DNA of 64,000 nucleotides from Variovorax sp. HW608 (GCF_900090195.1 NZ_LT607803.1:5420229-5484228); one strand, 5' to 3'; positions 46,397-55,104 are shown, counted from the first letter of the stretch. Made by a program: numbers and translations. Notes: generated by a model from the sequence alone, not told the origin.

Positions 46397-47254
46397 TCAC
46401 AGGCCGAAGAGTTCGGCCACCGTGCGGCGCGCGACGACGCGCACCATGTCGCGGCGGAAGTCCGCCGAGCCGCGGGCGTCCGACACCGGCGCGATGTCGG
46501 CGGCCACGATGTCGGCCACTTCGGCCACGACCTCGGGCGTGACCATGCGGTCCTCGAGGAAGGCTTCGGCGCGCCGCAGGCGGGTCGGAATCGGCGTCGA
46601 GGCGCCGACGCTGAGCTTCGCTTCGCGGCAGAGCCGGCCGTGGCGCTGCGCAACCAGGGCCACGCTGGCGAGCGGCCGGTGCTCGGCCGCGGTGCGCAGG
46701 AAGCGCGTGTACACGCCGTCGGTGCCGGCCGCGAGCGGCGGCACGCGGATCTCGACGACCATCTCGTCGGTCTCCAGCGCGGTCACGTAGTAGTCGACCA
46801 GGAATTCCTCGATGCCAAGGACGCGCTCGCCGCGCGCGCTGCCGAGCACCACTTGCGCATCGAGCGCCATCAGGCAGCCCGGCGGATCGGTGGACGGGTC
46901 GGCATAGCAGAGGTTGCCGCCGATCGTGCCCTGGTTGCGCACCTGCGGGTTCGCCACGCGCGAGGCCATGCTCGCGAGCACCGGGTAGTGCTTCTGCACG
47001 ATGGCCGAGTTCGCGACGTCCGCATGGCGCGAGAGCGCGCCGATGGTGAGGCCCTTGCGCGGATCGAAGTCGATGCCGCGCAGCGCCTCGATGCGCGCGA
47101 GCGAAACGAGGTGCGTGGGGCTCAGCATGCGCTGGCGCATGCCGAGCATCAGCGCGGTGCCGCCCGCGATCGCGCGGCATTCGTCGCCGAGGTCGCCGAG
47201 CATGCGGCTGGCTTCGTCGACGCTGGTCGGTTCGAGATAGTCGAAGTCACGCAT
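46397..47254 (-). CDS. Molybdenum hydroxylase medium subunit, FAD-binding
   Basis: A 285-residue FAD subunit of the xanthine-oxidase family. The FAD motifs AGGTALMLGMR and NQGTIGGNLCYADPSTDPP are present. ATG at 47254 overlaps the large-subunit stop by eight bases. Together with the neighbouring subunits it forms an L-M-S hydroxylase that would pass electrons from substrate oxidation to an acceptor. Confidence 0.92.
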   Translation of the reverse strand: MRDFDYLEPTSVDEASRMLGDLGDECRAIAGGTALMLGMRQRMLSPTHLVSLARIEALRGIDFDPRKGLTIGALSRHADVANSAIVQKHYPVLASMASRVANPQVRNQGTIGGNLCYADPSTDPPGCLMALDAQVVLGSARGERVLGIEEFLVDYYVTALETDEMVVEIRVPPLAAGTDGVYTRFLRTAAEHRPLASVALVAQRHGRLCREAKLSVGASTPIPTRLRRAEAFLEDRMVTPEVVAEVADIVAADIAPVSDARGSADFRRDMVRVVARRTVAELFGL

Positions 47255-49565
47255 GAAGCGCCTCCTCTTGCTTCGCGCGCAGGGCGGCGAGGATCTTTTC
47301 GGGGGTGATCGGCAGCTCGGTGATGCGCACGCCGACGGCGTCGAACACCGCGTTGGCGATGGCCGGCGCACCGGGCAGGATCGCCGTCTCGCTCGCGCCC
47401 TTGGCGCCGTAGGGGCCGTTCGGGTCGTTCGATTCGACGAAGCCACCGCGCAACAGCGGCACCGCTTCGGCGGTCGCCATCGTGTAGTCGGCGAAGTTGC
47501 CGTTCATCAGGCGGCCGTTGTCGAGCTGGAGCTGCTCGTAGAGCGCCCAGCCGATGGCCTGCACCGTCGCGCCGTTGGTCTGTCCGTGGATCGCGATCGG
47601 GTTCAGCGCCTTGCCGCAGTCGTCCGAGACGTAGCTGTCGAGCACGGTGACCTGGCCGGTCTCGGTGTCGACCTCGACCTCGACCGCCTGCGCGGCGAAG
47701 GAGTAGGCCGGCGCGATGTTGCCGTAGACCTTGTCGTCGTGCATGACGGTCTTGGCGTCCCAGGTGCCGCTGACTTGGATGCCTTCGCCGCCGTGGGTCC
47801 AGACATGGAGCCTGGCGAGTTCGGCGATGGTCGCGCGGCGCTCGGGCGCATCGGCCACGAAGACCGCGCCGCCCGCGAGTGTGAGCTGCTCGGCCGGCAC
47901 ATTCCATTGCTTCGATGCCAGCGCGAACAGCTTGTCGCGTGCCATGCGCGCCGCCACGATCGCCGCATTGCCGGCCGCGATGGTGACGCGCGAGGCGAGC
48001 GAGCCGATCGCGATCGGCGAGGTGTCGGTGTCCGGCTGCAGCACCAGCACATGCGCGAGCGGCAGGTCGAGCTCGTGCGCGACCACCTGGCTCAGCATGG
48101 TCATCGCGCCCTGGCCCATGTCGCATTCGCCGCTCATGATGAAAAGGCGGCCGTCCTCGTTGATCTTGACGACGACCGTGGAGCCGTCCCAGTTGCCGAT
48201 GGTGCGGTTGCCGCTCACGTGCATCGCGGCCGCCATGCCGACGCCGCGCTTCTTCGGGCCGTCCTTCGGCGCCTTGCGCCTGGCTTCCCAGTCGAGCGCC
48301 TGCGTCGCCTGGTCGATGCACTCGACGAGGCCGGTGCTGCCGATCTCCCAGCCGTGGATCGAGACTTCGCCCTTGCGGATCGCGTTGCGCTTGTGGATCT
48401 CCACCGGATCGAGCCCGAGCATGCCGGCCATCGTGTGGATGTGGCTGTTGAGCGCGAACTGCATCTGCGTGCCGCCGAAGCCGCGGAACGCGCCGTGCGG
48501 CGGGTTGTTGGTGTAGACCAGCGTGGCGTGCGAGCGCACGTTGGGGTTGCGATGCATGTTGTCGCTGCGCATCGCGCTGACGTGCATCACCTCGGCGGAG
48601 AGGCCCGAATACGCGCCGCACTCGGCAACGATGCGAACCTCCTTCGCGACGATGATCCCGCCCTGGTCCATGCCCAGCTTGAGCGTGATGCGCTCGGGCA
48701 CGCTGGAGCAACAGGCGAGAAAGTCTTCGAGCCGGTTGTTGACCACCCGCACCGGCTTGCCGGTCTTCACCGCCAGCAGGCCGGCGATGAGGTTGTTGGC
48801 GTCTTCCACCATCTTGCCGCCGAAGCCGCCGCCGGTGGTCGCCTGGATCACGCGGATGCTCGAGATCGGCCGCTCCAGCGCCGCGGCGAGCCGGAGGCGC
48901 GCCTGGGTGATCGACTGCGTCGAGGTCCAGACGACCAGGCGGCCTTCCGGGTCGATGTTCGCGACCGTGCCCATCGGCTCCAGATAGCCCGGGTACTGCG
49001 CGTGCGTGTCGTAGGTGGCCTCGTGGATGACGTGCGCGGACGCGAAGCCCGCATCCACGTCCCCGCGCTCGAAGCGGATCTCGTGCGAGATGTTGTTGCG
49101 CCCCGGATGCACGCCGGGCGCTTCCTCGTCCATTGCCTCTTCGGGCGTGAGGATCGCGGGCAGTTCCTCGTACTCGACGCGGATCAGGTCCAGCGCATCG
49201 CGCGCGATCTCCTCCGTCGTCGCGGCCACCGCGGCCACTTCCTCGCCCGCGAAGCGAACGATGCCTTCGGCGAGGATGCGCCTCTCCTTGCGATGCACGC
49301 CCCACATCGCGCGCGGCGCATCGGTGCCCGTCAGCGCCGCCTTCACGCCCGGCAGCGCGAGCGCTTCCGACACATCGATCGACACGATCCGCGCATGCGG
49401 ATAAGGACTGCGCAGCACCTTGCCGTGCAGCATGCCCGGCAGCTTGATATCGCCCGCATACATCGCGCGACCGAGCACCTTGGCGCGTGCAGTGACCTGC
49501 GGAATGTCCGCACCCAAGGTCGAAGCGCCAGCAGTAGAAATCTCAGGGGGATTCTTCATATTCAC
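47247..49565 (-). CDS. Molybdenum hydroxylase large subunit, molybdopterin-binding
   Basis: A 772-residue molybdopterin subunit. The GAFRGFGGTQ motif (A359-F360-R361-G362) is that of xanthine-dehydrogenase/hydroxylase enzymes. It differs from the AYXCSFR loop of copper-containing form I CO dehydrogenase, so it is not a CO dehydrogenase. The Mo-site Glu is E726 in KGASETAILPG. It hydroxylates a carbon next to a ring nitrogen or oxidises an aldehyde or acyl-CoA; the substrate is not evident. It starts the L-M-S-G gene order, 29 bp after a Bug gene. Confidence 0.92.
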   Translation of the reverse strand: MNMKNPPEISTAGASTLGADIPQVTARAKVLGRAMYAGDIKLPGMLHGKVLRSPYPHARIVSIDVSEALALPGVKAALTGTDAPRAMWGVHRKERRILAEGIVRFAGEEVAAVAATTEEIARDALDLIRVEYEELPAILTPEEAMDEEAPGVHPGRNNISHEIRFERGDVDAGFASAHVIHEATYDTHAQYPGYLEPMGTVANIDPEGRLVVWTSTQSITQARLRLAAALERPISSIRVIQATTGGGFGGKMVEDANNLIAGLLAVKTGKPVRVVNNRLEDFLACCSSVPERITLKLGMDQGGIIVAKEVRIVAECGAYSGLSAEVMHVSAMRSDNMHRNPNVRSHATLVYTNNPPHGAFRGFGGTQMQFALNSHIHTMAGMLGLDPVEIHKRNAIRKGEVSIHGWEIGSTGLVECIDQATQALDWEARRKAPKDGPKKRGVGMAAAMHVSGNRTIGNWDGSTVVVKINEDGRLFIMSGECDMGQGAMTMLSQVVAHELDLPLAHVLVLQPDTDTSPIAIGSLASRVTIAAGNAAIVAARMARDKLFALASKQWNVPAEQLTLAGGAVFVADAPERRATIAELARLHVWTHGGEGIQVSGTWDAKTVMHDDKVYGNIAPAYSFAAQAVEVEVDTETGQVTVLDSYVSDDCGKALNPIAIHGQTNGATVQAIGWALYEQLQLDNGRLMNGNFADYTMATAEAVPLLRGGFVESNDPNGPYGAKGASETAILPGAPAIANAVFDAVGVRITELPITPEKILAALRAKQEEALHA

Positions 49566-49594
49566 CTCGAAGTGCGCGCAGCCTGGGACGAGCT

Positions 49595-50584
49595 TTACTC
49601 TGCGGAAATTCCGAGGTCCTTGATGACCTTGCCCATCACCGTGTAGTCGCTCGCATTGATCTTGCCCAGCTTGTCCGCCGGTCCACCCGCGGGCAGCGCG
49701 CCGAACACGGCCAGCTTCTCGGCTACTTCAGGCTGCTTGAGGATCTCGTTGAGGTTCTCGTTGAGCATCTTCACGACTGGCCCCGGCGTGCCCTTGGGCG
49801 CGAAGAAGCCGTTCCACGAACCGACGACCACGTCCTTGTAGCCCAGCTCGACCAGCGTCGGCACGTTCGGCGCGAGCTTGGAGCGCTGCGCATCGCCGAT
49901 CGCGAGCGGGATCAGGCGGCCGTTTTCCAGGTAGGCGCGCACCGCGCCGATGGTGACCCAGGCAGTATCCACATGGCCGGCCACCACGTCCGTGACCGAC
50001 GGGCCGACGCCCTTGTACGGCACGTGCGTGAGCTTCACGTCGGCGGCCTTGTTGAGCCACTCGCCCACGATGTGCATCGGCGAGCCGGCACCCGGGCTGG
50101 CGTAGGTCACCTGCCTGCCGCTCTTGGCGAGCTTGATCAGGTCCGGCAGCGTCTTGACACCGACCGCCGGGTTCGCGACCAGCACCAGCGGCTGGGTCGC
50201 GGTGTTGATCACCGGCTCGAAGCCGTGCAGCACGTCGTAGCTGGCGCCCGGCGACAGCTTCATCACCAGCGGCGCGGTGGTGAAGGGGTTCGGCGTGAAC
50301 AGCAGCGTGTAGCCGTCCGGCTGGGCGCGGCCCACGAAGTTGTTGCCGAGCGCGCCGCCGGCGCCCGGCTTGTTGTCGATGATCACCGCCTGGTTCAGGC
50401 GCTGCGAGAGCTTGTCCGCGAACAGGCGCGCAATCGCGTCGGTGTCGCCGCCCGGCGGGTAGGACACGATCACGCTGATCGTCTTGGCAGGGTAGGCCGC
50501 TTCGGCAAAGGCGGCGGGTCCGGCGGACAGGGCGCAAGCCGCCATCGTGGCCGCAAGAAGAACTTGGCGACGGGTCGAGAACAT
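49595..50584 (-). CDS. Bug/TctC-family periplasmic binding protein
   Basis: Third Bug protein, 329 residues, signal peptide ending near AAFAEAA (about residue 27). Motifs are YPAKTISVIVSYPPGGDTDA, IIDNKPGAGGALGN and HVPYKGVGPSVTDVVAGHV. It is clearly paralogous to the protein at 27987 through the whole length, down to the NASDY...IKDLGISAE end. An AGGAGC ribosome site lies before ATG 50584. It leads the molybdenum-hydroxylase operon and is divergent from a MarR gene, so its ligand may be that enzyme's substrate. Confidence 0.92.
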   Translation of the reverse strand: MFSTRRQVLLAATMAACALSAGPAAFAEAAYPAKTISVIVSYPPGGDTDAIARLFADKLSQRLNQAVIIDNKPGAGGALGNNFVGRAQPDGYTLLFTPNPFTTAPLVMKLSPGASYDVLHGFEPVINTATQPLVLVANPAVGVKTLPDLIKLAKSGRQVTYASPGAGSPMHIVGEWLNKAADVKLTHVPYKGVGPSVTDVVAGHVDTAWVTIGAVRAYLENGRLIPLAIGDAQRSKLAPNVPTLVELGYKDVVVGSWNGFFAPKGTPGPVVKMLNENLNEILKQPEVAEKLAVFGALPAGGPADKLGKINASDYTVMGKVIKDLGISAE

Positions 50585-50655
50585 CGGGGGCTCCTGGGAG
50601 AGGACCATGCGGAGGTAAAGGTCCCCCGCATGGCGGCTGGCTACATGAGAAAACG

Positions 50656-50686
50656 CTGGTTTATTAGTGAAACAGCGATCCACTAA
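50656..50686. promoter_or_regulatory. Putative operator shared with the first catabolic run
   Basis: CTGGTTTATTAGTGAAAC (50656-50673) differs at one position from 27871-27888. A second feature overlaps it: TTAGTG and CACTAA (50664-50669 and 50681-50686) form a perfect inverted repeat with 11 bases between. It lies 72 bases before the Bug start on the minus strand, in the gap shared with the MarR gene. Confidence 0.55.
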
Positions 50687-50710
50687 CGAGAGAGAATTCT
50701 CCGCCTGCTT

Positions 50711-50724
50711 GTTGATGCATCAAC
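50711..50724. promoter_or_regulatory. Perfect palindrome, probable MarR operator
   Basis: GTTGATGCATCAAC is a perfect 14-bp palindrome in the 228-bp gap between the Bug gene and the MarR gene. MarR proteins commonly bind TTG-rich palindromes of this length. A TTGACA (-35-like) follows at 50741, so binding here could block the MarR promoter and possibly the divergent one. Confidence 0.55.
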
Positions 50725-50812
50725 TTGCCGTAAACACGGATTGACAATGGAAATTTCGATTAACGGATGTCCCCGAATCGGGCCGCCGCCCGTCATGGAA
50801 CAATGCGCGCCA

Positions 50813-51376
50813 ATGACTGACCACAGCTCTTCCCGGCCGGCCGGCGCCCAGACAACGCCTTGGACCGAACTCGACGCGGCCGGGACCGGCCTCACCGTCG
50901 ACGCCTTCATCACGACCATGATGAGCCAGGTGGGCAACGCCCTGCGGCGCATCGTCACGCTGCCTTATGCCGACCAGTTCGGCCTTTCGGTGTCTGAATG
51001 GCGCGTGCTGGCGCTCGTGGCGCACGCAGGGACGCTGGCCTTCAGCGATCTGGTGCAGCAGTCGACCTCGGACAAGGCGCTGGTCAGCCGCACGCTCAAG
51101 CTGCTGGAAAACAGGGGCTACGTCGAGCTGCGCGCCGAGGGCAGCACACCACGCAAGAAGGTGTTCTGCTCGATCACCGAATCGGGCAGGGCGCTGCACG
51201 CCGAGGCCATCCCGGTCGCGCGCCAGCGCCAGGCGGAGGCCTTGCGCGTGCTCGATTCGGCGGAGCGCGACGCGCTGTATCGCGCGCTGGTCAAGCTGCG
51301 GGAGTACTGCCGGGTGGAGGAAGAAGCCCGGGGCCGCCTGCCGACATCGCGGGACGGCGGCGGGCTGGATATCTAG
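50813..51376 (+). CDS. MarR-family transcriptional regulator
   Basis: A 187-residue winged-helix regulator. The core reads LSVSEWRVLALVAHAGTLAFSDLVQQSTSDKALVSRTLKLLENRGYVELRAEG, followed by the wing (KKVFCSITESGRALH) and a C-terminal dimerisation helix. The start is uncertain: in-frame ATGs at 50747 and 50795 exist, but a TTGACA at 50741 places transcription downstream of the first, so 50813 is preferred. It is divergent from the molybdenum-hydroxylase operon and likely controls it. Convergent, one base apart, with the aldolase gene. Confidence 0.85.
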   Translation: MTDHSSSRPAGAQTTPWTELDAAGTGLTVDAFITTMMSQVGNALRRIVTLPYADQFGLSVSEWRVLALVAHAGTLAFSDLVQQSTSDKALVSRTLKLLENRGYVELRAEGSTPRKKVFCSITESGRALHAEAIPVARQRQAEALRVLDSAERDALYRALVKLREYCRVEEEARGRLPTSRDGGGLDI

Positions 51377-51377
51377 C

Positions 51378-52145
51378 TCAGCTCTTGTACGACGGATCGA
51401 CCCGATCCAGCTTGCGGATCAGCGCCGGCCACACGAAAACGCCGCCCAGGCCACCCGTCTGCACCTTCATCGCCTGGCCCACGCCGTCGACGATGCGCGG
51501 GTCCACCTGCGTGAGTTCGCCGCCGCCGGCCTGCGCGGCAATCTGGATCTGGCAGGTGCTCTCGAAGAAGTACATCGCGAGGAAGGCATCGGCGATGGTC
51601 TTGCCCACTGTCAACAGGCCGTGGTTGCGCAGCATCAGGAAATTGGCCTCGCCCATGTCGTCCTGCAGGCGCGGCTTCTCGTCCTCGCGGAAGGCCACGC
51701 CCTCGTAGTCGTGGTAGGCGAGCGATGCCAGCACGAAGGTGGATTGCTGGCTGATCGGCAGCACGCCGTTCTTCTGCGCGCTCACGGCAATGCCGGCGCG
51801 CGTGTGGGTGTGCAGCACGCACTGGATGTCCTCGCGCGCCTCGTGCACCGCGCTGTGGATCACGAAGCCGGCCGGGTTGACCGGGTAGGGCGAGTCGATG
51901 ATCTTGTTGCAGCTCTTGTCGACCTTGATCAGGCTCGACGCCGTGATCTCGTCGAACATCAGCCCATACGGATTGATGAGGAAGTGGTGCTCGGGGCCCG
52001 GCACGCGCGCGCTGATGTGGGTGAAGACGAGGTCGCTCCAGCCGTGGAGCGCGACCAGCCGGTAGCAGGCGGCAAGGTCGACGCGCAGCTGCCATTCTTC
52101 GGCGCTGACGAGTTTCTGGACTTCGCTGGGGGCGGTGGCGTTCAT
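51378..52145 (-). CDS. Class II aldolase/adducin-family protein
   Basis: A 255-residue protein of the fuculose-aldolase/adducin fold. Zinc-site elements are visible: VLHTHTRAG and LRNHGLLTVGKT, with an early HISARVPGPEHHFLINPYG. Bacterial members cleave or epimerise sugar phosphates or decarboxylate hydroxy-acids; the sequence does not decide which. It is read leftward, 22 bp behind the HD-domain gene. Confidence 0.87.
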   Translation of the reverse strand: MNATAPSEVQKLVSAEEWQLRVDLAACYRLVALHGWSDLVFTHISARVPGPEHHFLINPYGLMFDEITASSLIKVDKSCNKIIDSPYPVNPAGFVIHSAVHEAREDIQCVLHTHTRAGIAVSAQKNGVLPISQQSTFVLASLAYHDYEGVAFREDEKPRLQDDMGEANFLMLRNHGLLTVGKTIADAFLAMYFFESTCQIQIAAQAGGGELTQVDPRIVDGVGQAMKVQTGGLGGVFVWPALIRKLDRVDPSYKS

Positions 52146-52167
52146 CGGGGTCTCCTGGTGAAGGGGT

Positions 52168-52761
52168 TCAGGCGGCGGCCTGTTCGGATTTCAAGGCGGA
52201 CTTGTAGAGGCTCTCTCGCGGCTGCGCCATCACACGTCGCAGCATCGGCTCGAATTCGCTGATCGGCAAGGTCTTCGCCTTCGGGTCGAAGGCGGGGTTG
52301 TCGTAGAGCTCGCAGAACTCGGCGGTGCGCTCGAAGTTCGGATGGCTGCGGAAGTTCTCGCGCAGGTCGCGATCGAGCCCGATGTGATGGAAGAAGTAGT
52401 GGCCCTGGAAGATGCCGTGGTGCTGCACCATCCAGTGGTTTTCCTCGGCGACGAAGGGCTTCACGATCGCCGCGGCGATGTCCGGATGGTTGAAGCTGCC
52501 GAGCGTGTCGCCGATGTCGTGCAGCAGCGCGCACACCACGTACTCCTCGTCGCGGCCGTCGCGCAGCGCCCGCGTCGCGGTCTGCAGCGAATGCGCATAG
52601 CGGTCGATCGGGAAGCCGCCGTAGTCGCCTTCGAGGAGCTGCAGGTGCTTGACCACGCGATCGGGCAGGTTGGCGGCGAAGTGCATGAACTCGCCGCCGA
52701 TCAGTTTCCAGTCTTCGCGCGTGCTGTCCTGCATGCGGTTGAAGTTCGCTCTCGCGTTCAT
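52168..52761 (-). CDS. HD-domain protein
   Basis: A 197-residue metal-dependent HD-domain protein: a first His in YAHSLQTATRA, the HD pair H81-D82 in LLHDIGDTLGS and later histidines in VQHHGIFQGHYFFHH. The layout (HSLQ, HDIGD, late HH, EPMLRRV) resembles the myo-inositol-oxygenase/PhnZ-like mixed-valence di-iron oxygenase branch more than phosphohydrolases, but this is tentative. Start at 52761 gives a compact domain; longer in-frame readings cross the intergenic gap. Operon with the class II aldolase. Confidence 0.75.
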   Translation of the reverse strand: MNARANFNRMQDSTREDWKLIGGEFMHFAANLPDRVVKHLQLLEGDYGGFPIDRYAHSLQTATRALRDGRDEEYVVCALLHDIGDTLGSFNHPDIAAAIVKPFVAEENHWMVQHHGIFQGHYFFHHIGLDRDLRENFRSHPNFERTAEFCELYDNPAFDPKAKTLPISEFEPMLRRVMAQPRESLYKSALKSEQAAA

Positions 52762-52821
52762 GGTCTCGTCTTTCTTCGTGGAAAAGTGCGGCCCACTGTA
52801 GACCCGCGCTTGACGCTCAAC

Positions 52822-52837
52822 TGTCAAGAATTTGACA
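52822..52837. promoter_or_regulatory. Crp/Fnr-type operator
   Basis: TGTCAAGAATTTGACA, a perfect palindrome with TGTCA-N6-TGACA half-sites, the form used by several Crp/Fnr regulators. It ends directly at the ATG of the Crp/Fnr gene and lies 61 bases from the divergent HD-domain start. Autoregulation and control of the HD/aldolase operon are plausible. Confidence 0.6.
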
Positions 52838-53584
52838 ATGCGGCGCCCAGACAAACCCCGAATGCCGCCGCCGTCCAGACCCCGCATTTCCGCCGCGCAC
52901 CGCAGCGCGCTGGAAGCCAATCCCTGGTTCGCCTCGATCGGCCGCGCGCAGCGCGAAGCCCTGCTCGGCGCGGCCGAGCTGATCCACGTGCGGCGCGGCG
53001 CGATGGTCTTCAGGCAGGGCGATCCGGTGCATGTGGCCGGCACCGGCTTCTACGGGCTCGCCGGCGGGACCATCAAGATCTCGACCTTGCGGCAGGACGG
53101 GCGCGAGGCGATCCTCGCGGTGCTCGAACCCGGCAACTGGTTCGGCGAGATCAGCCTCATCGACGGATCGCCGCGCACCCACGACGCCACTGCCCTGTCG
53201 GCGCTCGACCTGCTGGTCGTGCCCTACGAGGCCTTCGCGCGGCAGATGCAGGACGCCGCTTTCGCGCGCGCGATCGCCGCCTTGCTGGCGGCGCGCGTGC
53301 GCGGGCTCTACGGCCTGATGGAAGACGCCACCTTGCGCGGCCTGCGTGCCCGCGTGGCGCGGCGGCTGATGTCGCTCGCGCGCGGCGACGTCACGCAGTC
53401 GCCGGCGCTGCGCCGCACCGTGTCGCTGCCGCAGGAGGCGCTCGCGATGATGCTCGGCGTGACGCGGCAGACGCTGTCGAAGGAACTCAACGCGATGGCC
53501 GAGGAGGGCGTGATCGCCCTCGGCTACGGGCGCATCGAGCTATTGTCGATCGACGCACTGCAGCAGCTCGGCAGCACTGCATGA
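52838..53584 (+). CDS. Crp/Fnr-family transcriptional regulator
   Basis: A 248-residue regulator with a cyclic-nucleotide-binding-type beta barrel (VFRQGDPVHVAGTGFYGLAGG, then EPGNWFGEISLIDGSPRTHDA) and a C-terminal winged helix (SLPQEALAMMLGVTRQTLSKELNAMAEEG). There is no Cys cluster at the N-terminus, so no FNR-type iron-sulfur centre. Because a palindromic operator abuts ATG 52838, translation may begin at the in-frame ATG at 52862 instead. It is divergent from the HD-domain/aldolase operon. Confidence 0.87.
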   Translation: MRRPDKPRMPPPSRPRISAAHRSALEANPWFASIGRAQREALLGAAELIHVRRGAMVFRQGDPVHVAGTGFYGLAGGTIKISTLRQDGREAILAVLEPGNWFGEISLIDGSPRTHDATALSALDLLVVPYEAFARQMQDAAFARAIAALLAARVRGLYGLMEDATLRGLRARVARRLMSLARGDVTQSPALRRTVSLPQEALAMMLGVTRQTLSKELNAMAEEGVIALGYGRIELLSIDALQQLGSTA

Positions 53585-53587
53585 CCG

Positions 53588-53679
53588 GGGGCACCCGCGG
53601 AACCGGCTTTGCCGGGCCGCAGGGGTGCGCCCCCTTGAGGGGGTGCAGAGCCACACGAAGTGGGCGAGGCTGGGGGTGA
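53588..53679 (+). repeat. Dispersed extragenic repeat, copy 3
   Basis: Full copy filling the gap between the convergent Crp/Fnr and LivK-type genes and ending one base before the latter's stop. It contains the CCGGCTTTGCCGG hairpin, the CCCCCTTGAGGGGG inverted repeat and the CCACACGAAGTGGGCGAGGCTGGGGGTG tail. It may act as a bidirectional terminator. Confidence 0.75.
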
Positions 53680-54873
53680 TCAACGAAGTACCCGGCCGTC
53701 CTTGGCGATGCTGATGAGATCGATGCTGCGCCCGGGATCGCGCAGCCCCGGCCGCAGGTTGATGCGGAAGCCCCCGACGTCGTAGTCGCTCATGCCGGCC
53801 ATCACCTTCTGCAAGGTCGCGGGCGTGAAGCCCTTGCCCGCGCGGCGCACCGCTTCGCCGGCGGCCTTGGCGGCGATGAAGCCTTCGAGGCCTTCGTAGG
53901 ACGCGGTCTGGTCGGAGTTGTCCACCGCGGCGAGGTACTCCTTGACGATCGGGATCGCCGACGAGCGCGGCGAAGGCACTACCTGCGAGATCACCATGCC
54001 GCCCACGTCCTTGCCGAGCGTGGCGTAGAGCGGGTCGATGCCCACGATCGAGAAGGTCATCAGCGTGCCGAAATAGCCGCTCTTGCGCAGCTTGCGCACC
54101 ACGTTGGAAGTCGTGCCCGACAGCGACACCAGCACGATGGCCTGCGGCGACTGCTTCAGCACGCCGGCGATCGCCGCATCGGCCTTGTCGCCGCCCTCCG
54201 GCACCATCGCGGTGGCGACGAGCGGCGCGATCTTGAGTTCGTCGATCGCCTGCTGGACCGCCGCGAGACCTGCGCGGCCCATGGCGTCGTCGTCGCCGAT
54301 GAGCGCGATGCGCGTCTGCCCGACGGCCGCGCACTGGCGCAGGATCTTGATCGCCTCGTCCGCCATGCTGGGGCGCACGTGGAAGACATTCGGGTAGTTC
54401 GCGCTGCGCAGGTTGTCGGCGGCGGCGAAGGGCGCGAACAGCATCGAGCCCTGCTGCGCCGCGATCGTGGCGCCGGCTTCGCTGCTGGCGGTGCCGACGA
54501 AGCCGAACAGCATGTCGGCCTTGTCCGTGCCCAGCAGCTTGCGCGCATTGGCGGTGGCGCGTGCGGCGTCGTAGCCGTCGTCGAGCTGCAGCAGCTTGAG
54601 CTGGATGCCGCTCGCCGCGCTGGATTCGTTGAACTGGTCGGCATAGAGCTTGGCACCCGCCGCGAACGCGAGGCCGATCTCGCTGGCCGCGCCGGTCAGC
54701 GGCACGGATTGCCCGAGGACCACGGTACGCGGCGCGGCTGCAGCGGTTGCGGCCTGCGCACGGCCGGGGCTGGCCGTTTGCGCATGGGCCGGTCGGCCCG
54801 CGTGGATCGCGGCGCCGCCGAGCAACAGCGTGGCGCCGGCCTTGCCCATCCAACTCCTGCGCGTCAGTTCCAT
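53680..54873 (-). CDS. Branched-chain-type (LivK-like) ABC substrate-binding protein
   Basis: A 397-residue periplasmic binding protein of the Leu/Ile/Val or aromatic-acid-binding family. A twin-arginine-like start (TRRSWMGKAGATLLLGG) ends near PAHAQ (about residue 32). Motifs are VLGQSVPLTGAASEIGLAFAAGAKLYADQFN and, later, TFSIVGIDPLYATLG. No permease or ATPase genes are adjacent, so it is an orphan binding protein. The start at 54873 (MELTRRS) removes an improbable N-terminal extension. Confidence 0.88.
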   Translation of the reverse strand: MELTRRSWMGKAGATLLLGGAAIHAGRPAHAQTASPGRAQAATAAAAPRTVVLGQSVPLTGAASEIGLAFAAGAKLYADQFNESSAASGIQLKLLQLDDGYDAARATANARKLLGTDKADMLFGFVGTASSEAGATIAAQQGSMLFAPFAAADNLRSANYPNVFHVRPSMADEAIKILRQCAAVGQTRIALIGDDDAMGRAGLAAVQQAIDELKIAPLVATAMVPEGGDKADAAIAGVLKQSPQAIVLVSLSGTTSNVVRKLRKSGYFGTLMTFSIVGIDPLYATLGKDVGGMVISQVVPSPRSSAIPIVKEYLAAVDNSDQTASYEGLEGFIAAKAAGEAVRRAGKGFTPATLQKVMAGMSDYDVGGFRINLRPGLRDPGRSIDLISIAKDGRVLR

Positions 54874-55104
54874 CGCTTCACCTTTTGTTGCAATCGACAA
54901 AAAAATGTAGCAATTCGTTGGGCGCAAACAAAGGGATTAGTTCACGGGACTGACACGCGTTCGGCCTGACTGTGGTGGTTCGGGTCGTTGTAGGGATCCA
55001 AAAATGTTAACTTTTGCATCAAGCGTGTGGCATTTTTCACAGGGGCAACCGGGCCCGCCCTGTCACCATTCCCGGCGTACCGGAAATCACCGCCGGCGAA
55101 TCAA

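Noticed and set aside
47247..49565. Aerobic CO dehydrogenase large subunit (coxL)
   Set aside because: The active-site loop is GAFRGFG, as in xanthine-dehydrogenase-type hydroxylases, rather than the Cys-containing loop of form I CO dehydrogenase.
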